Shown one piece after another: positions 1 to 10,849 of a stretch of DNA of 64,000 nucleotides. The DNA is from Microbotryum silenes-acaulis (taxonomy: Eukaryota; Basidiomycota; Microbotryomycetes; Microbotryales; Microbotryaceae): the NCBI GenBank assembly GCA_003665825.1, contig QPFY01000013.1:868001-932000 (forward strand), written 5' to 3'. The notes below the pieces were generated by a model. That model was not told where the DNA came from. It worked only from the letters and a program-made list of their open reading frames with translations, and searched no databases. Position 1 is the first letter of the stretch. The number at the start of each line of letters is the position of its first letter. Both the position numbers and the translations under genes were made by a program.

Positions 1-1266
1 GTACTGCTGCGGCGGAGGGTAACCCGGGGACCATGCCTGGCCTAATGGTTCCGGTCGATACTGACCCGACGAGTCGAGGACGTATGTCTGCTGGCCATTG
101 GTGTAAATTTGAGGTGGGTGTTGTGACTCTGGCGACAGCGGTGGGTAGTGGCCGTATCCTTGCGGTGCAGCGTACGACATCATCTGAGGCGAGCTCGGCG
201 ATACGAACGACCGACTTGTAGAAGCGTGGGGTCGCTCTGAATATCCGGAGTGCGGGTTTGCATACCGTTCGTCTTCCCTCATTCGCGAAACCGAGTAAAT
301 GTGCGCGTTATGGGATGACGCAGATGATGGATACGTCGCTGTCGTCGCAGGACTGCTCTCCGAAAGATCAGACTGTCCTCGACACACGGGGTTGCTCGAC
401 ATGGACGAGTCGTCTCCTGAGCCCGGGTGGCGCGAGGTGGTGGAGGTGTTTATCAGGAGGTTCTGCGATTTTGAAGTTTAGTGTCGTGAAGAGACGCCCC
501 ATTGAATCGATGGATAGGTAACTCACTCTGGAAGAGGATGACCTGCCCGAGCCAGGGGTCGAGCGCGCGTCCGAAGCAGCCTGGCGTGTCGGAGAAGTTC
601 GAAGCGAGATCGATTCGCCTTCTGCGGGGACGACGGGTGATTGCAAAGGAGGGTTAGCGTTCGTTTCGATATGCATTTAGAATTTTAGGTATTAGAGTTT
701 TGATAAGCCAGGTATGCTACGATTCCCCTGCCGCTCTCACTCATTCGCGCGCCTGCAACAGGCGTTTGACGTCATTTCGGAATCGGGTTCGAGCCGACCA
801 ACCGCTGTCCCCTACCCCCGGCCGTCCATCAGCGAACGAGCATATCGGACTCACTATGCTTGGTTCGATCCCTAGAGTTGGACCCAACTACTCCACTTCG
901 CTGTTGTTTGGTATTTTGCTGTTGTAGATGCCCTCTTGCCCTCTCGCCCAGTGGAGACTGTCGTTTTCCCTCGCCACTCAGGCCCGTCGGACTTGTTCCG
1001 CTCGTCGGCGCGATCTCGTGGGCTGTCGCGATGGTGGTGGTGCCAGTGGTTGCTGCCTTGTCAGCCGGCGAATGACGTACTGGAGTAGGTGTAGAGCTCG
1101 TTTTGGGCGGAGTGGTGGAAACGACTTGACTTGAAGGTCGTGGTGGATCAGATTTCGAAGGTGCTCGAGCAGTGATGATCCCTGTTGAATTCGTCGAATC
1201 GACCTGAAGGGCCGGTTCGGTGCCCGTCATGAGTTTCGTTCGATTCGGTACTTGCTGCGCCTTCAA
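1..1266 (-). CDS. Low-complexity protein, N-terminal part only (3' end outside window)
   Basis: The gene runs off the left edge, so only its N-terminal part (about 323 residues) can be read. Exons are 1266-855, 621-527 and 462-1. They are joined by a 233-nt intron (622-854) and a 64-nt intron (463-526), both with GTGAGT donors and CAG acceptors, and the phases agree. The visible protein is disordered: Ser/Thr/Pro-rich first, a short Gln-rich basic stretch near residues 115-125, then a Tyr/Gln/Pro-rich section ending in YPPPQQY at the edge. No folded domain is visible. Such N-termini are common in fungal transcription regulators and RNA-binding proteins, but nothing here decides between them. 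Confidence 0.6.
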
Positions 1267-2081
1267 AAGTGATTCAACGAAAGGGTCGAGAGGGAGAAAG
1301 AGGGGGGGGGGGGGGATTGGATGAAGGTGTCGTCGAAGGGAGAAAAAAATATTAGGTAAGGTAAGTTATAGTCGTAGGTACAACATACGAAATCAGAAGA
1401 CACTGCCACAATCCGGGGTCGAAGCAGAGGGGGATGATGAAGAAGCAAATAGAAGGCGCGTCCGACGGGATCAGGAATTCTTGTCGCGATTCAGGCGGTC
1501 CCTACGCAAATAATTCAAAATGCGCATCCCCGAGCTCGATCGTCTTTGAATTCAGGAAACCTCGAGCAATTCGGTTTACTGTCGTTTTGCTTTGTTAAGC
1601 GCGTCTTATCTGCGGCACCTATTTGCGATCGGCGAGCTGCAGGCGCCTGCCTCCATTGACCGACGTCAATCAATTCGAAGCGGCGGCGCCCGCTGGCTTT
1701 CGGAGAAGGCTCGATGACGTATAGTGATCGCTCTGCTCGGACAGCTTTGGCAAGTCGGTTCGTTTACTTGTGGTCATTTTTGACGCGGTCCAGCCATTCG
1801 GCACCCAAAGAACATCTTAACCGCCTACAGAAGACCCCAACCAGTGTATGCTCTGAGATGGAAGCCTCCCCTGCGTTGTCTAGGACAGTTACCTGACGAA
1901 GAGGATGCTTAATCGAGTTTTGGACCAGGGCCGCCGCTGAATTCCGTGCAAGCCGCTGCACGTGACTTTGCTTCAACCCTCCCAGTCAGACAATAGCCCA
2001 CTGCTCTACAACGAGTGTAAGGCATATTCTATGTTGCACCATTAGACCCCAGAAAGAAAGAAAAAGTTCCCACACCTCCCT
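1267..2081. other. Intergenic region between the left-edge gene and SPE2
   Basis: This region holds the promoter of the left-edge gene and the 3' flank of SPE2. It contains a G14 run (1302-1315), which lies as a pyrimidine tract in the leader of the minus-strand gene. I see no further gene. Confidence 0.5.
1302..1315. repeat. G14 homopolymer (C14 on the minus strand)
   Basis: Fourteen consecutive G lie 36 bases upstream of the start codon of the minus-strand gene. On the sense strand this is a C tract, probably part of a pyrimidine-rich leader. Confidence 0.9.
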
Positions 2082-3618
2082 CTATTTGTTCTCGACCTGC
2101 TCACTCGGTTCATCGACGGAATTGTACACCGAGTAAATGAGCGAATAACCTTCAAATTCGTACAAGATGCGATCCTTCCTCTCGTACCTCCTCGCCAACT
2201 CCTCACTCATCAATTTTCTCATCCCTTCATGTTGGGAAGCTTTAGTCACTTCGTCGTCATCGTCGATCGAGACGAAGAGAGTGATCGAGAGTGTTGCGGG
2301 TTCGAAGATGGTTAGGACTCGTTCGACGAGTTTTTGTAGCGAGGCGGAGGAGGATTCAACGTCGGAAGGGGAAAGGGAAAGTTCGAGGTTCGTTTCGAAC
2401 GACGCGTACGAGTATGCAGGTTCGGGAGTGACGTGAATCGTCGCGTAGCGTTCGCCTCGAACGGCGTTGGAGGAGAAACCACATGGGGAGAAGAGGAAGG
2501 CGTCCAAGGTCGCGTCGGGGAGGAGTGAGGTGATACCGAGTTGGGTCGAAAGTGATGTACCCAAACTGTGCGCGTCACCTTCGGGTGCGATATCGGGGTA
2601 TGAGGTGTAGGGTGTGTCGGCAGAGGATCCGGGGTGGTAGAAGGATGCGCAGGCGCGCGGGGAGAGACGGGTCATGAGGATTTCGAGCGTTTGATCCGGG
2701 ATCGAAGGGACGCTCGGAGGTGTAGGGTCCTTGAGTAAGGAAGGGATGGAAGCGAGAGGGTTCGATCGAGGAGAGGTGGAGGAGAGGGTCGGGGAGGGGA
2801 GGGAGGCCGAGAGAGAGGCCGAAAGCGTCGAGAGCGCTGTTGTCGGGTTGATGGGACTGAGGGCCGAAGTGGTCTCCAGTGCATGGGGCATCAACACATC
2901 GTCCTGAGGTGGTGTGAGGTACAGCAACCAGTGATCTCCGTTCATTCGACCGACCGTGTATGCGGACGAGTTTTCTGTCGGAGCCGCCAGAAGGACCCGG
3001 TACGGATGAGCGCCTCTGCAGCAAGAGGGTTGCAAGGTCTGGTTCGGTACTGACCGAAAAGTGTATCGAGGAAGCTCATTTCCTGCGCCCAGTCCTTGTG
3101 AGGTCCGATCTGACGATCGGGGAACATGAAGGTCTTGCGGGAGTAGAAGCATCGCCATACGCCTCGGAAGCCACAGGTCTCGCTGGCGATGCGCAACAGC
3201 GTCGGTAAGCCCAGAAGGGTGGTCGTCGTACCGCACGTCTTGAGGATCAACTTGTGAGGCCACACGAACATGGACGACTCGCTGTGGAGAGGAAAGAGGT
3301 CGCTTACGAATAAGCAACTTGGTGCATGATGGGCTCTCTTCAGCGGAGGGAGTTGACATACCTCAAGAGGTAAGCATCAACCTGTTCACCCTCAATGACG
3401 CTGAGCACCTTGCACTTGACCTCGTCAAGCATATCGTCCCACACATGTCGAGCGACCTGCCTCAAGCCTGTCCACTCTGTACCGTCGTCGCGACTAGGTC
3501 GGAGACCCTGACCGGTGTGAGCTTTGGAAGCTGGGACGAGATCTTGCGACGGCGCGAACCAGAGCTCGAGTAGCTTTTCGGGTCCTTCGAATGGACCTGG
3601 GGACGAGTCGTCGGTCAT
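2082..3618 (-). CDS. SPE2: S-adenosylmethionine decarboxylase proenzyme
   Basis: This pyruvoyl enzyme decarboxylates S-adenosylmethionine to supply the aminopropyl donor for spermidine and spermine. Three exons (3618-3362, 3281-3055, 2974-2082) encode 458 residues. The N-terminus carries [14 protein letters not shown]. The self-cleavage region reads YLLSESSMFV; the predicted cut is Glu87-Ser88, with Ser88 becoming the pyruvoyl group. It is followed by [20 protein letters not shown] and [14 protein letters not shown], all hallmarks of eukaryotic SAMDC. Introns 1 and 2 are both 80 nt. Intron 1 splits the Ser86 codon directly before the cleavage site. Residues around 175-240 are a Ser/Pro-rich insert that is poorly conserved in the family. 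The gene is divergent from the ING gene. Confidence 0.95.
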
Positions 3619-4183
3619 CGTGGGGCGATCTTTGTTCCTGGACGAAATAGATCGCAGACTTGAAGGTTTGCTTCACTTGGGGTCAGGAGCGGAGGCGTCG
3701 AGATGGGATTGATGTTGAGGCTCCGACCAAGTGGGTTGAGCTGCAAGAGCAAGATGATGATCGGTTTTTGATTGTAAACGGGGTTGATCGACGCAGAACT
3801 CTGGCTCGGCTGCCGAGTTGGTGCCCCGGGGCCGCCATGACCCGTTTGAGCTATTAGCTGTCGCGCCTTCGCAAGGCCCGAATTGCCGCACGACGGCAGG
3901 CAGCCCGAGGCAACCCAAGCTCACAGCTCTTGGAAGACATCGACTCACTGGAGTTTCCGCGCCAAGATTGAAAGCGAAGAAAGACGTGACGAGACGGAGT
4001 AATGTTTGAAACTGCAAGGTCGCGATGCGAGTGGTCGCGCTTTCAAAGCTCGCACCTCCCCGCCGAGCGCAAAGAGGTCCGAGCTCAAACTAGCTCGAGC
4101 TATCGATCACCCGTCGCGGCGTCGCCCCGGCAGCTTACGATCCGTCACGGCGTCACCTCCCCACCCCTCTCAACTCCTGCGCC
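3619..4183. promoter_or_regulatory. Shared 5' region of SPE2 and the ING gene
   Basis: These 565 bases separate two divergent start codons, so both promoters must lie here. I find no clear TATA box and no short upstream reading frame of the kind known for mammalian and plant SAMDC. The shared-control idea rests on geometry alone. Confidence 0.5.
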
Positions 4184-6175
4184 ATGGCTACACCACAGTA
4201 CACACCTTCTTCGGAGATCATTCATCTCGTACACACCTTCAGCGACACCCTCGATGCTCTGCCACCGGCGTTGACGCGCTCCGTCTCGGATTTGAAGGAG
4301 CTGGATGCCGTGCTCAGTGGTCAGTCTTTGTATCCTGCGTGGCTTGACGAGCTTGTGCAGCGCCTACGGGTGACCTTTTGTGTGAGGCTGATAATGCATT
4401 CTTAGGCTCGCTCAATCTGATCACGACCAAGCTGCAAAAGCTCTTGACGATGATGATCACCCCGCCCCCGCCCTCGTCCTTAGCCGTAGCGGCCGGTAAC
4501 GGTAACGACCCCGCCGCGTGCACACCTTACGATCGACTGCGACTTTTAAGAGAGGTCACTGAGGATGCTCGCGTATTCAGGCTCGGTGGTGAGGACAAGA
4601 TCAGGGTCGCGACTTCGACTTGCGAAACGGTCAGTTCACCGCTCTCTGGCGATTGGGGTCCACGTGCTGCAACGACGCCTCTCGCTTATGCTGTCGATTT
4701 TGCGCGTTGGGTTGAATTTTAGATTGCCACCCACCAAAATCACCTCGCGACCCTCTCCACCTTACTACTCGAGTTCCTCCCCGCTCTAATGTTGCCAACG
4801 CTCCCCGCCCCTTCGGCTCCTCACGGCTACCCACAATCCAACACGGCCGATACCGCGATCCAACGACGCCAAATGTTCCATTTACCCCCCGAACGTCACC
4901 CAGGTCAAGGATCGACGTCGAGAATGTCCGCTGCGATGGGGATGGCCCGAGATTTGTACGAGGCGACATCGTCGAGGAATACGACGCTCGGGAATGGATC
5001 CGCCGCCGGCGCGCGAACGCTTTCGACTTTGCCCCCGAGTGCTTCCAACGGCGCCGTGGCGGGAGCGAGTGGGGCCGCAGGAGGAGGAGGAGGGTCTTAT
5101 AAGAAGCCTCGAGCGCAAAACGCTAATGGGACTGCGCACGGCGAGAAGGAAGCGAGCAAGCACCCGAACCAATACACCAAGAAGCGAATTGCGCAGGCCC
5201 ACCAGACCGCCCAGGCGAATGCGATCGGCGTTCACTCTCTCACAGCCCAAGGCGGAGTCATTGCCAGTGCGCCGGCCGTCAATGCTCAGGCTGGAGTTTA
5301 TGCACATTCGGCTTCGTTCGGTGGGATGACCGCCGTTGAGGCCGTCAAGGAAAAGCGGAGGCTCGCGGGGACGTCGTCGAACATTGGCGTCGATTATGCT
5401 CAGAGTGGAGGGGGTCTGTACCCCGAGGAGCATGCGATGCCGCAGAGCATATCGCCGAGGGTCGGGGGCAAGAGGAAGGGCGAGGAAGGGTATGGGGCCA
5501 GGAAGAAGAGCAAGAAGACGTATGTGCTGATGCCGGTCTGGAAATTGTCCATGTCCCGACGATGCTGAACTTGTACTTTCCGCTATCAACAGCGTCGAGG
5601 CTTCCCCCGATCCCACACCCCGAACGTTGCCGACTGCCACTACCACCACCACGTCGACTTCGGCTCCCACGACCACAACAAAAACCGCTCGACGAGCGGC
5701 GACCTCGGCCATCTCGGCCATCAAGGACTCGGCGATCGACCCCTTCGGTATGAACGCCCAAGAAGCCGTGGCGACGACCCAACAGGCGTCGATGAACAAG
5801 CTGCAAGAGGCCGCCGACCTCGGCGACGACGACGAAACGGACAAGACGTTGTACTGCTTGTGTCAGCGCCCGAGTTTTGGAGAAATGATCGCTTGCGATG
5901 GACCGACGTGTCCGCATGAATGGGTGGGTTGCGAGGGAAGCTACCGCACCCCGAAAGGCGCGACTTATGCTGAGCTTCTTTCGCGGGGGCCCCCACAGTT
6001 CCATCTTGACTGTCTCAAGATGTCGTCCGCGCCGAAAGGGAGTTGGTTCTGCGATTACTGTCGCGTGAGTCTCACGAGTCGTACCCATTTTGCTCTTATT
6101 TGCAACCCACCCTGATGAGCGATCATTTTCCATCAACAGGCGGAGAAGGAAAAGAAGAAGGGCGGTCGTCGGTGA
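4184..6175 (+). CDS. ING-family PHD-finger protein (Yng2-like)
   Basis: Members of this family read H3K4 methylation inside histone acetyltransferase or deacetylase complexes. Six exons (4184-4319, 4406-4629, 4723-5519, 5593-5923, 5999-6064, 6140-6175) give 529 residues. The N-terminal 150 or so residues form the helical ING domain (HLVHTFSDTLDALPPALTRS, later THQNHLATLSTLLLEFLP). A long basic, low-complexity middle follows. The C-terminus is a PHD finger: YCLCQRPSFGEMIACDG, then CPHEW joined to FHLDCL, then GSWFCDYC, and a basic tail. The 75-nt intron 5924-5998 has no stop and keeps frame. It must be removed to give normal PHD spacing (CPHEWFHLDCL). Which complex it joins (NuA4 or Rpd3-like) cannot be told from the sequence. 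Confidence 0.9.
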
Positions 6176-6585
6176 TGCTGACTTGAACAGTTTCGGTCGG
6201 GCTTGTGCGCGAGTTCTTACAATGATGTTGGGTATCATAGTGTACTCGGACCGGTTGAGGGATCATGTGGGATTTTTGGTCTTGAAGTAAATGAACCACT
6301 TTGTCGCCCTGGGACAATAATGCACTGCTTTTGAGATCTGTCTCTGGCCTTGGCGACTTGTTGATTGCAAGCGTCACTTGATTATGAGCGCAAAGCCCTG
6401 CAAAGCCAGTGCAAAGCCCTCGGCCTTCCACGCTCGCGCGCGCGTAAAACCCATCGCCGCAACCTTGCCCTCCGATCCCCTCCCCACAGCCTCTCCCACA
6501 GGAAGACCGAAGAAGCACCACACCCTACCTGAAGGGGAAGAAAACTCACCCTCAAGGCGACGTCCGATCTCACCACACCTTTATC
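6176..6585. other. Intergenic region between the ING gene and an orphan gene
   Basis: This is the 3' flank of the ING gene and the promoter of the next plus-strand gene. No gene is visible. Confidence 0.4.
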
Positions 6586-7564
6586 ATGGCAGGCGGTTAC
6601 TTCCACTACGAATCGGACTCTTCCGTTCCTTCCTCCTCCTCCGATCGTTCACTAGCCTGCTCCCCCGCGACGTCATTAATAAATCACCCAATCGGTCACG
6701 CCGGAGCAGGCTCCGGAGCCGCCAGTGGAATACGAGTCGGTTCGTTGGACCTTTCACCTTCTTCAACTCGTTCGGGTGGTACGGGTATGATGAGGGATCC
6801 TTTCGTCGATCCTAGGTTGAGTTTGGATTCTTGGAATAGGTCATCGATCGAATCGAGTAACGGTAACGCTTATTACGAGGCTTCTCATTCTCGAGAAACG
6901 AAGGGCGAATCCTATTACTACGGCTACGGCGATTCGTCGGATCGAAATGAACGACCTGGAATGAGGCCAGTTATGGGCGGCAGGTCGAATAGTGATGTTC
7001 AAAGGGAATTGCAAGATGCGTTACAGGATGGTTTACCCACGCCTCGGAAGGAGGAGAAATTGACGAGTGGCAGTGGGTTCGCGAGTAGGATCATGGCGAG
7101 GGGTGAGAGTAAGAAGAGTAGTATTAGTAGTACTAGTAGTACGGGATCAACTCATAGTGGTAGTACGAGTGGAGGTGGGGGGTTGTTGAGTCAATTTAGG
7201 ACGGGTGAGTGCTTTCATCTTGTTTTGTGTGTGTGTGTGTTGAGGAAGGAGGATAATTGATTCGAGTGAATGGACGCTGTTCTGTTTTCTTCTAGGCTCG
7301 GGGTGGTTCGCTCCCGTCGTCCCACCGGAACCGAAATTGACCCGAGCGGAGAGGGAACAACTCGAGAAGGAACGTATTGAAGAATTGAGGAACTCGGGCG
7401 CGAACGCATCGAGGAAAAGACCTTCGTTCATGAAGAGGATGTCGTCCGGCGTTGAGATGATGGGTTCCTTTGGCAAGGATTCGAGTGGGCATACTAGTCC
7501 GGCCAAACAGGGGAGGGCGAGGAGTGGTACGGCGACGACGATTACAGAGGCGTATAGAGGGTAG
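6586..7564 (+). CDS. Ser-rich hypothetical protein, 295 residues
   Basis: Two exons (6586-7204 and 7296-7564) are joined by a GTGAGT...TCTAG intron; phases match (G plus GC gives Gly). The protein is mostly disordered, with Ser/Gly/Tyr-rich tracts. A short Ser-Thr repeat around residues 165-195 is encoded by degenerate AGT/ACT triplets. Two patches look conserved in character: DVQRELQDALQDGLPTPRKEE (residues ~138-158) and, after the intron, GWFAPVVPPEPKLTRAEREQ followed by a charged helix. No known domain is recognised and no function can be given. A WFAPVVPP-type motif next to a charged helix could be a short docking element, which is speculation. Confidence 0.7.
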
Positions 7565-8687
7565 GGGGGGGGATGTAATGTCAGGAGGGAGGGGGCTTTT
7601 GTTGGTGTTAGGGATCTGGCGTATACGTTTTTTCTCGTTGTGAGTGTTTTTTTAAGTCGGAGGCGATGCCCTTGTGCTACCAGTAAAGATGTGATTTTCA
7701 AATCTCGACAAAGGACTTGTCGTGTGAGACGTTGCGCTTTCTATGGCGCAGCTTGACTCTTCTCCACGATAGTATGTTATGATGGAACCACACGAGATGG
7801 ATTGTATTGGAAAGGGATCGAAGATATTACGAAGAGGAAAGGTTCACATAAGAAAGGCCAAACAACGGAGAACTTACCTGCTGGAGATGGGTGACTTTTG
7901 AGCACAATTCGATCTAAAGATTCGAGAGACGATGTCAGTATCCTGTCTGTCCATTCAATGCAATAATCCGGTAAATATGGATGCAGCTGGCGAGTGGAGG
8001 GGGATCAGATAGTACATTCCGCGCATCGTCGTTAAGCGAACCTCTTTTTGCGTTTTGTAGACGAAGAAGAAGCACGTTTGGGGACACTAGCTGAGCTGGG
8101 TGTATAAATCGAGCCTTCAAGTATTTTGTTATATGGCTCTTGTTCGTCATCTCCCATGATGGTTGGGGTGTTGGGTCGGGGGGGTTGGAGGATGGGAGCG
8201 GGGACGGAAGGTGGAGAAGACTTACATCGAGGACAACAAAGTCACGCCAAGGACAAATCGAACAAGATCATGGTCGATAATAGAAGGTTGGCATGGATGC
8301 TAGGCGTCGATCGTGATGAGGTGGAGCAGAAAGAAAGAGGTGCGAAGGACGGGGAGGGAAGAAAAAATGCCGAGTGCTCGCACATCTGCCCCCTCACTCC
8401 AGTTGGTGCGCGGTGCAAGAGCTGCCTTGCGTCTCCCGCTAAGGATGCAGAGACGGCTTCAGCGCAGAAACGTGAGGCACATGATGCGATGTGGCATGGT
8501 GGGTCGAGCAAGGTGGAAGGACAAAAACGCCAGGCGACGAGGCTGCAAAATCCACGCGCTTGGAAAAGCTTGGTAGCCAACCATTTATAGTAGCCAACTA
8601 GGGCTCGCTTAGTAACCATTTCGACCGACGCGGCAGGGCACGCCCGTTCGAGCATGTTCGCCTCAGGCTCGTCCCTCAGGCTCGGAC
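7565..8687. other. Long intergenic region with a possible small ORF
   Basis: This 1.1-kb gap sits between two plus-strand genes. A GTAAGT-like donor lies on the minus strand at about 7870-7876 with a plausible short exon before it, so a minor or non-coding spliced transcript is possible. The only coding candidate I can support is the 41-residue frame listed separately. A 207-codon minus frame at 8242-8865 overlaps MED18 and looks random. Confidence 0.4.
8032..8157 (-). CDS. Possible small protein, 41 residues
   Basis: An ATG-to-TAA frame encodes a compact sequence beginning MGDDEQEPYNKILEGSIY and ending in the basic tail TKRKKRFA. The composition is that of a real protein end: an acidic start, a Ser patch, then a nuclear-localisation-like Lys/Arg tail. 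It could be a stand-alone small protein or the last exon of a spliced gene, but no acceptable upstream exon was found (the GTAAGT at 8218-8223 leads into stops). No homologue is recognised. Confidence 0.3.
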   Translation of the reverse strand: MGDDEQEPYNKILEGSIYTPSSASVPKRASSSSTKRKKRFA

Positions 8688-9652
8688 ATGGCCTCGACGC
8701 AGCTGTCTCTTCTGGGACAGTTCCCAGTCGAACTTCATTCGACCGTGATTGAACGACTGTCGGCGCAATGTGAAAGCGCAGAAGCCTACACTTTGGCTGA
8801 GATGGTTTATCGAAGGGGTCAGTTAAGGATGGAAGCTTGGGACTCTGCGCGGAGGGTGCTGACATATGCTCGGACGTCGTTCTGACAGACGGAACGACGA
8901 TTCTACAGGATGATCATGCTTTGAGAGTCTGTGCGTTCAGATCTGCGTCGACAGAGCAATCAAAACACCCGGCGAAACGGACGAGGTGGTCAGTCTTGAG
9001 TCACACGTCCCCACTCCTTCATGTGGGGGGCTGGCTGCCTCTCACACCCTCCAAGCTCATGCGCTTATTCTCGTCTCCTTACCCCTCCGTTTTGGCAAGG
9101 TCCGTTCAAGTGCTGCAGAAACCTGAACCAGCACGGCTATGCCCCGAGGTGCTGCAACGGCCATTGATCGAATGCTCGATCGAGGACGGCGCTCATCCGA
9201 TCGCTTTGGCTAGTGCGATCGGTTTCTCGCAAGTGCTCCATGTTAATCTGCACCTACGACTTTCCAAGCACACTGATACCGTATCGATGACCTACAGCAC
9301 ACACGCCTTCACCCTCCACACTCGAGGGATCGTCTTCTCTCGCGCGTCCAACTCGGTCCACGTCAAAGTCTACCAGTTGTTCGCTTCCACCTCCTCGACC
9401 GAACCTCTCGACTCATCGCACTACATCATTCAGCTCTACACCCAATTCGCAACAACTTCTACTTCCGCAGGGGGGGCGAGTGCAGGGAGAGGAGCTGGGG
9501 TTGGTGGTGTGGCGGGTACTACGGGGTCGAGTGGCAATGGCAGTGGCAGTGGGAGTTTGACGATGCAGGAACAAAAGGTTTTGGCGACGGCGAGCTTGAA
9601 GAAGGTTCAGGCCTTGTTGAAAGGGTTGGTCGATGTGGGGAGGGTGGAATAG
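8688..9652 (+). CDS. MED18: Mediator complex subunit 18 (Srb5)
   Basis: MED18 is part of the Mediator head module, which links activators to RNA polymerase II. Three exons (8688-8817, 8889-8988, 9100-9652) encode 260 residues. The N-terminus (LSLLGQFPVELHSTVIERLS) matches the family pattern of a first strand followed by a helix. It continues RTRW joined to SVQVLQKPEPARL, then the beta-barrel region with LASAIGFSQVLHV and ARGIVFSR-type strands (HTRGIVFSRASNSVHVKVYQ). The 111-nt intron 8989-9099 is stop-free and in frame; removing it restores the family's W-to-KPEP spacing. A Gly/Ser/Ala-rich insert precedes the last helix. The gene converges on SWC6, 88 bases away. Confidence 0.8.
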
Positions 9653-9740
9653 AATCATGTAAAGGATGGAACGCGCAAGTCAAAATAAAAAGTGGTGTTA
9701 CAACATGGGTACTACTATATTCGTTTCCTGCGCCGAGAGA

Positions 9741-10527
9741 TTACCGCTTCTCACACCGACTCTCGTCATGAATGGCTCGACAGCCCATACCGCAGTATTT
9801 TTGACCGCACCGCATACACCCGTACGTCCCCTTGTAGCCGCAGACCGAACACAGTTGGAGTGGAGGTCGTTTCGAAGGTGGGGCTGACGCTGTGAGATAA
9901 GTTGGTGTTGAGGGGGGGAGCTTGGAGAGACCCTGAGCCGGGGGGAAAAGTGAGCTTGAGTTTAGTCGCTGGGCAATGTTTTCCTGTTCGAAAAGAGATC
10001 TTCCTGCGCCTCACGGATTCCTCAACCAAGGTCGCGAAGTTTTTGCGATACATGAGCAAACTGCGAACGGCCATCGAGCGCTTCTTGCGACCGGACTTGT
10101 CCCTCCCAACTGCGCACGAAACGACAGATTGATATCCGGAATAAGCTCCAACCGTTTGATCGAGCGGATTGCATAGCTTTTGAAATTCTCAACACACCAT
10201 CATCATCCCTCAAAGGCGTCGCGCCCTTCTCCGTTCCATCCTCATCCGGCGCGTCCGAGGCGCCATACGCCGTCGGACCTGTCGTAGGCTCGGTGTAGTT
10301 CGTGCGTTCGAGATCGTTGAGGTGACGCTTTATACGACGGGATACGTAGTCCATGTCGAGGGGGACGCCGCCCAGACCGTTTGGGCCGAGGTGGGCTCGT
10401 GGAGCTGGGAGAGGAGGAGAGGTAGGTGGGGGTGAATGGGAATCGGTTTAGTGAGGGCGGAGATAAAGGCGTAATGGGGGGACTTACGTTGTCGCCGTTC
10501 TTTCTTCTTGAGTGTGGACTGTAACAT
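9741..10527 (-). CDS. SWC6: SWR1 complex subunit with HIT zinc finger (Swc6/Vps71, ZNHIT1)
   Basis: Swc6 belongs to the SWR1 remodeller that loads histone H2A.Z. Four exons (10527-10488, 10404-10198, 10109-10015, 9932-9741) encode 177 residues. The start MLQSTLKKKERRQ and the middle block MYRKNFATLVEES followed by PTYLTASAPPSK are typical of ZNHIT1 proteins. The C-terminus is a complete HIT zinc finger: Cys142, Cys145, Cys153, Cys156, Cys161, Cys165, His169 and Cys174, embedded in LCSVCGYKGTYGCMRCGQKY. Donors include GTAAGT, GTGTGT and GTGAGG. The last exon ends four codons after the final cysteine of the finger. It is head-to-head with RAD50. Confidence 0.92.
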
Positions 10528-10849
10528 CGTGAAAGCAGCCTCGGGCGGGAAAAGGGATAGCAGGGGAAATACTACAGAACGGATCCGATCGGGGAGCGGC
10601 TCGTCCTTCCAGCCCGGTCAACGAGCTTGAGCTTGAGCTTTCCTATCCTTTCCACTCTCTCTTCCACACGCTGGGTCCGGTTCCCGCTCGAGCCCAGAAC
10701 CAGAAGCTTCCGTTCTTCTTTCTCTTCTTTCGCGTCGACTGCAGCGAGCGTCCGGTTGCTCGGCCCTTGTACCTCGTCAAGAGCGAACCCCTCAACGCTT
10801 GGAACTAGTACACGATCCTCCACTCCACCCTGGGAGCGCACCCGCAAGC
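10528..10849. promoter_or_regulatory. Bidirectional region between SWC6 and RAD50
   Basis: Only 322 bases separate the two divergent start codons, so the promoters overlap or abut. The half near RAD50 is rich in pyrimidines (TTTCTCTTC-type runs), as expected for a leader. No TATA box stands out. Confidence 0.55.

Noticed and set aside
850..880. GGTTCGATCCC string resembling a tRNA T loop
   Set aside because: It is coding sequence of the left-edge gene near its first splice site, and the flanks do not pair as a T stem.
4882..5844. 320-codon minus-strand frame opposite the ING gene
   Set aside because: Antisense to the low-complexity middle of ING; Arg/Ser composition is that of a shadow.
5345..6238. 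297-codon minus-strand frame opposite the PHD exons
   Set aside because: Overlaps the zinc-finger exons and shows no conserved feature.
8242..8865. 207-codon minus-strand frame upstream of and across MED18 exon 1
   Set aside because: Overlaps a supported exon; composition rich in Cys/Ser/Pro without structure.
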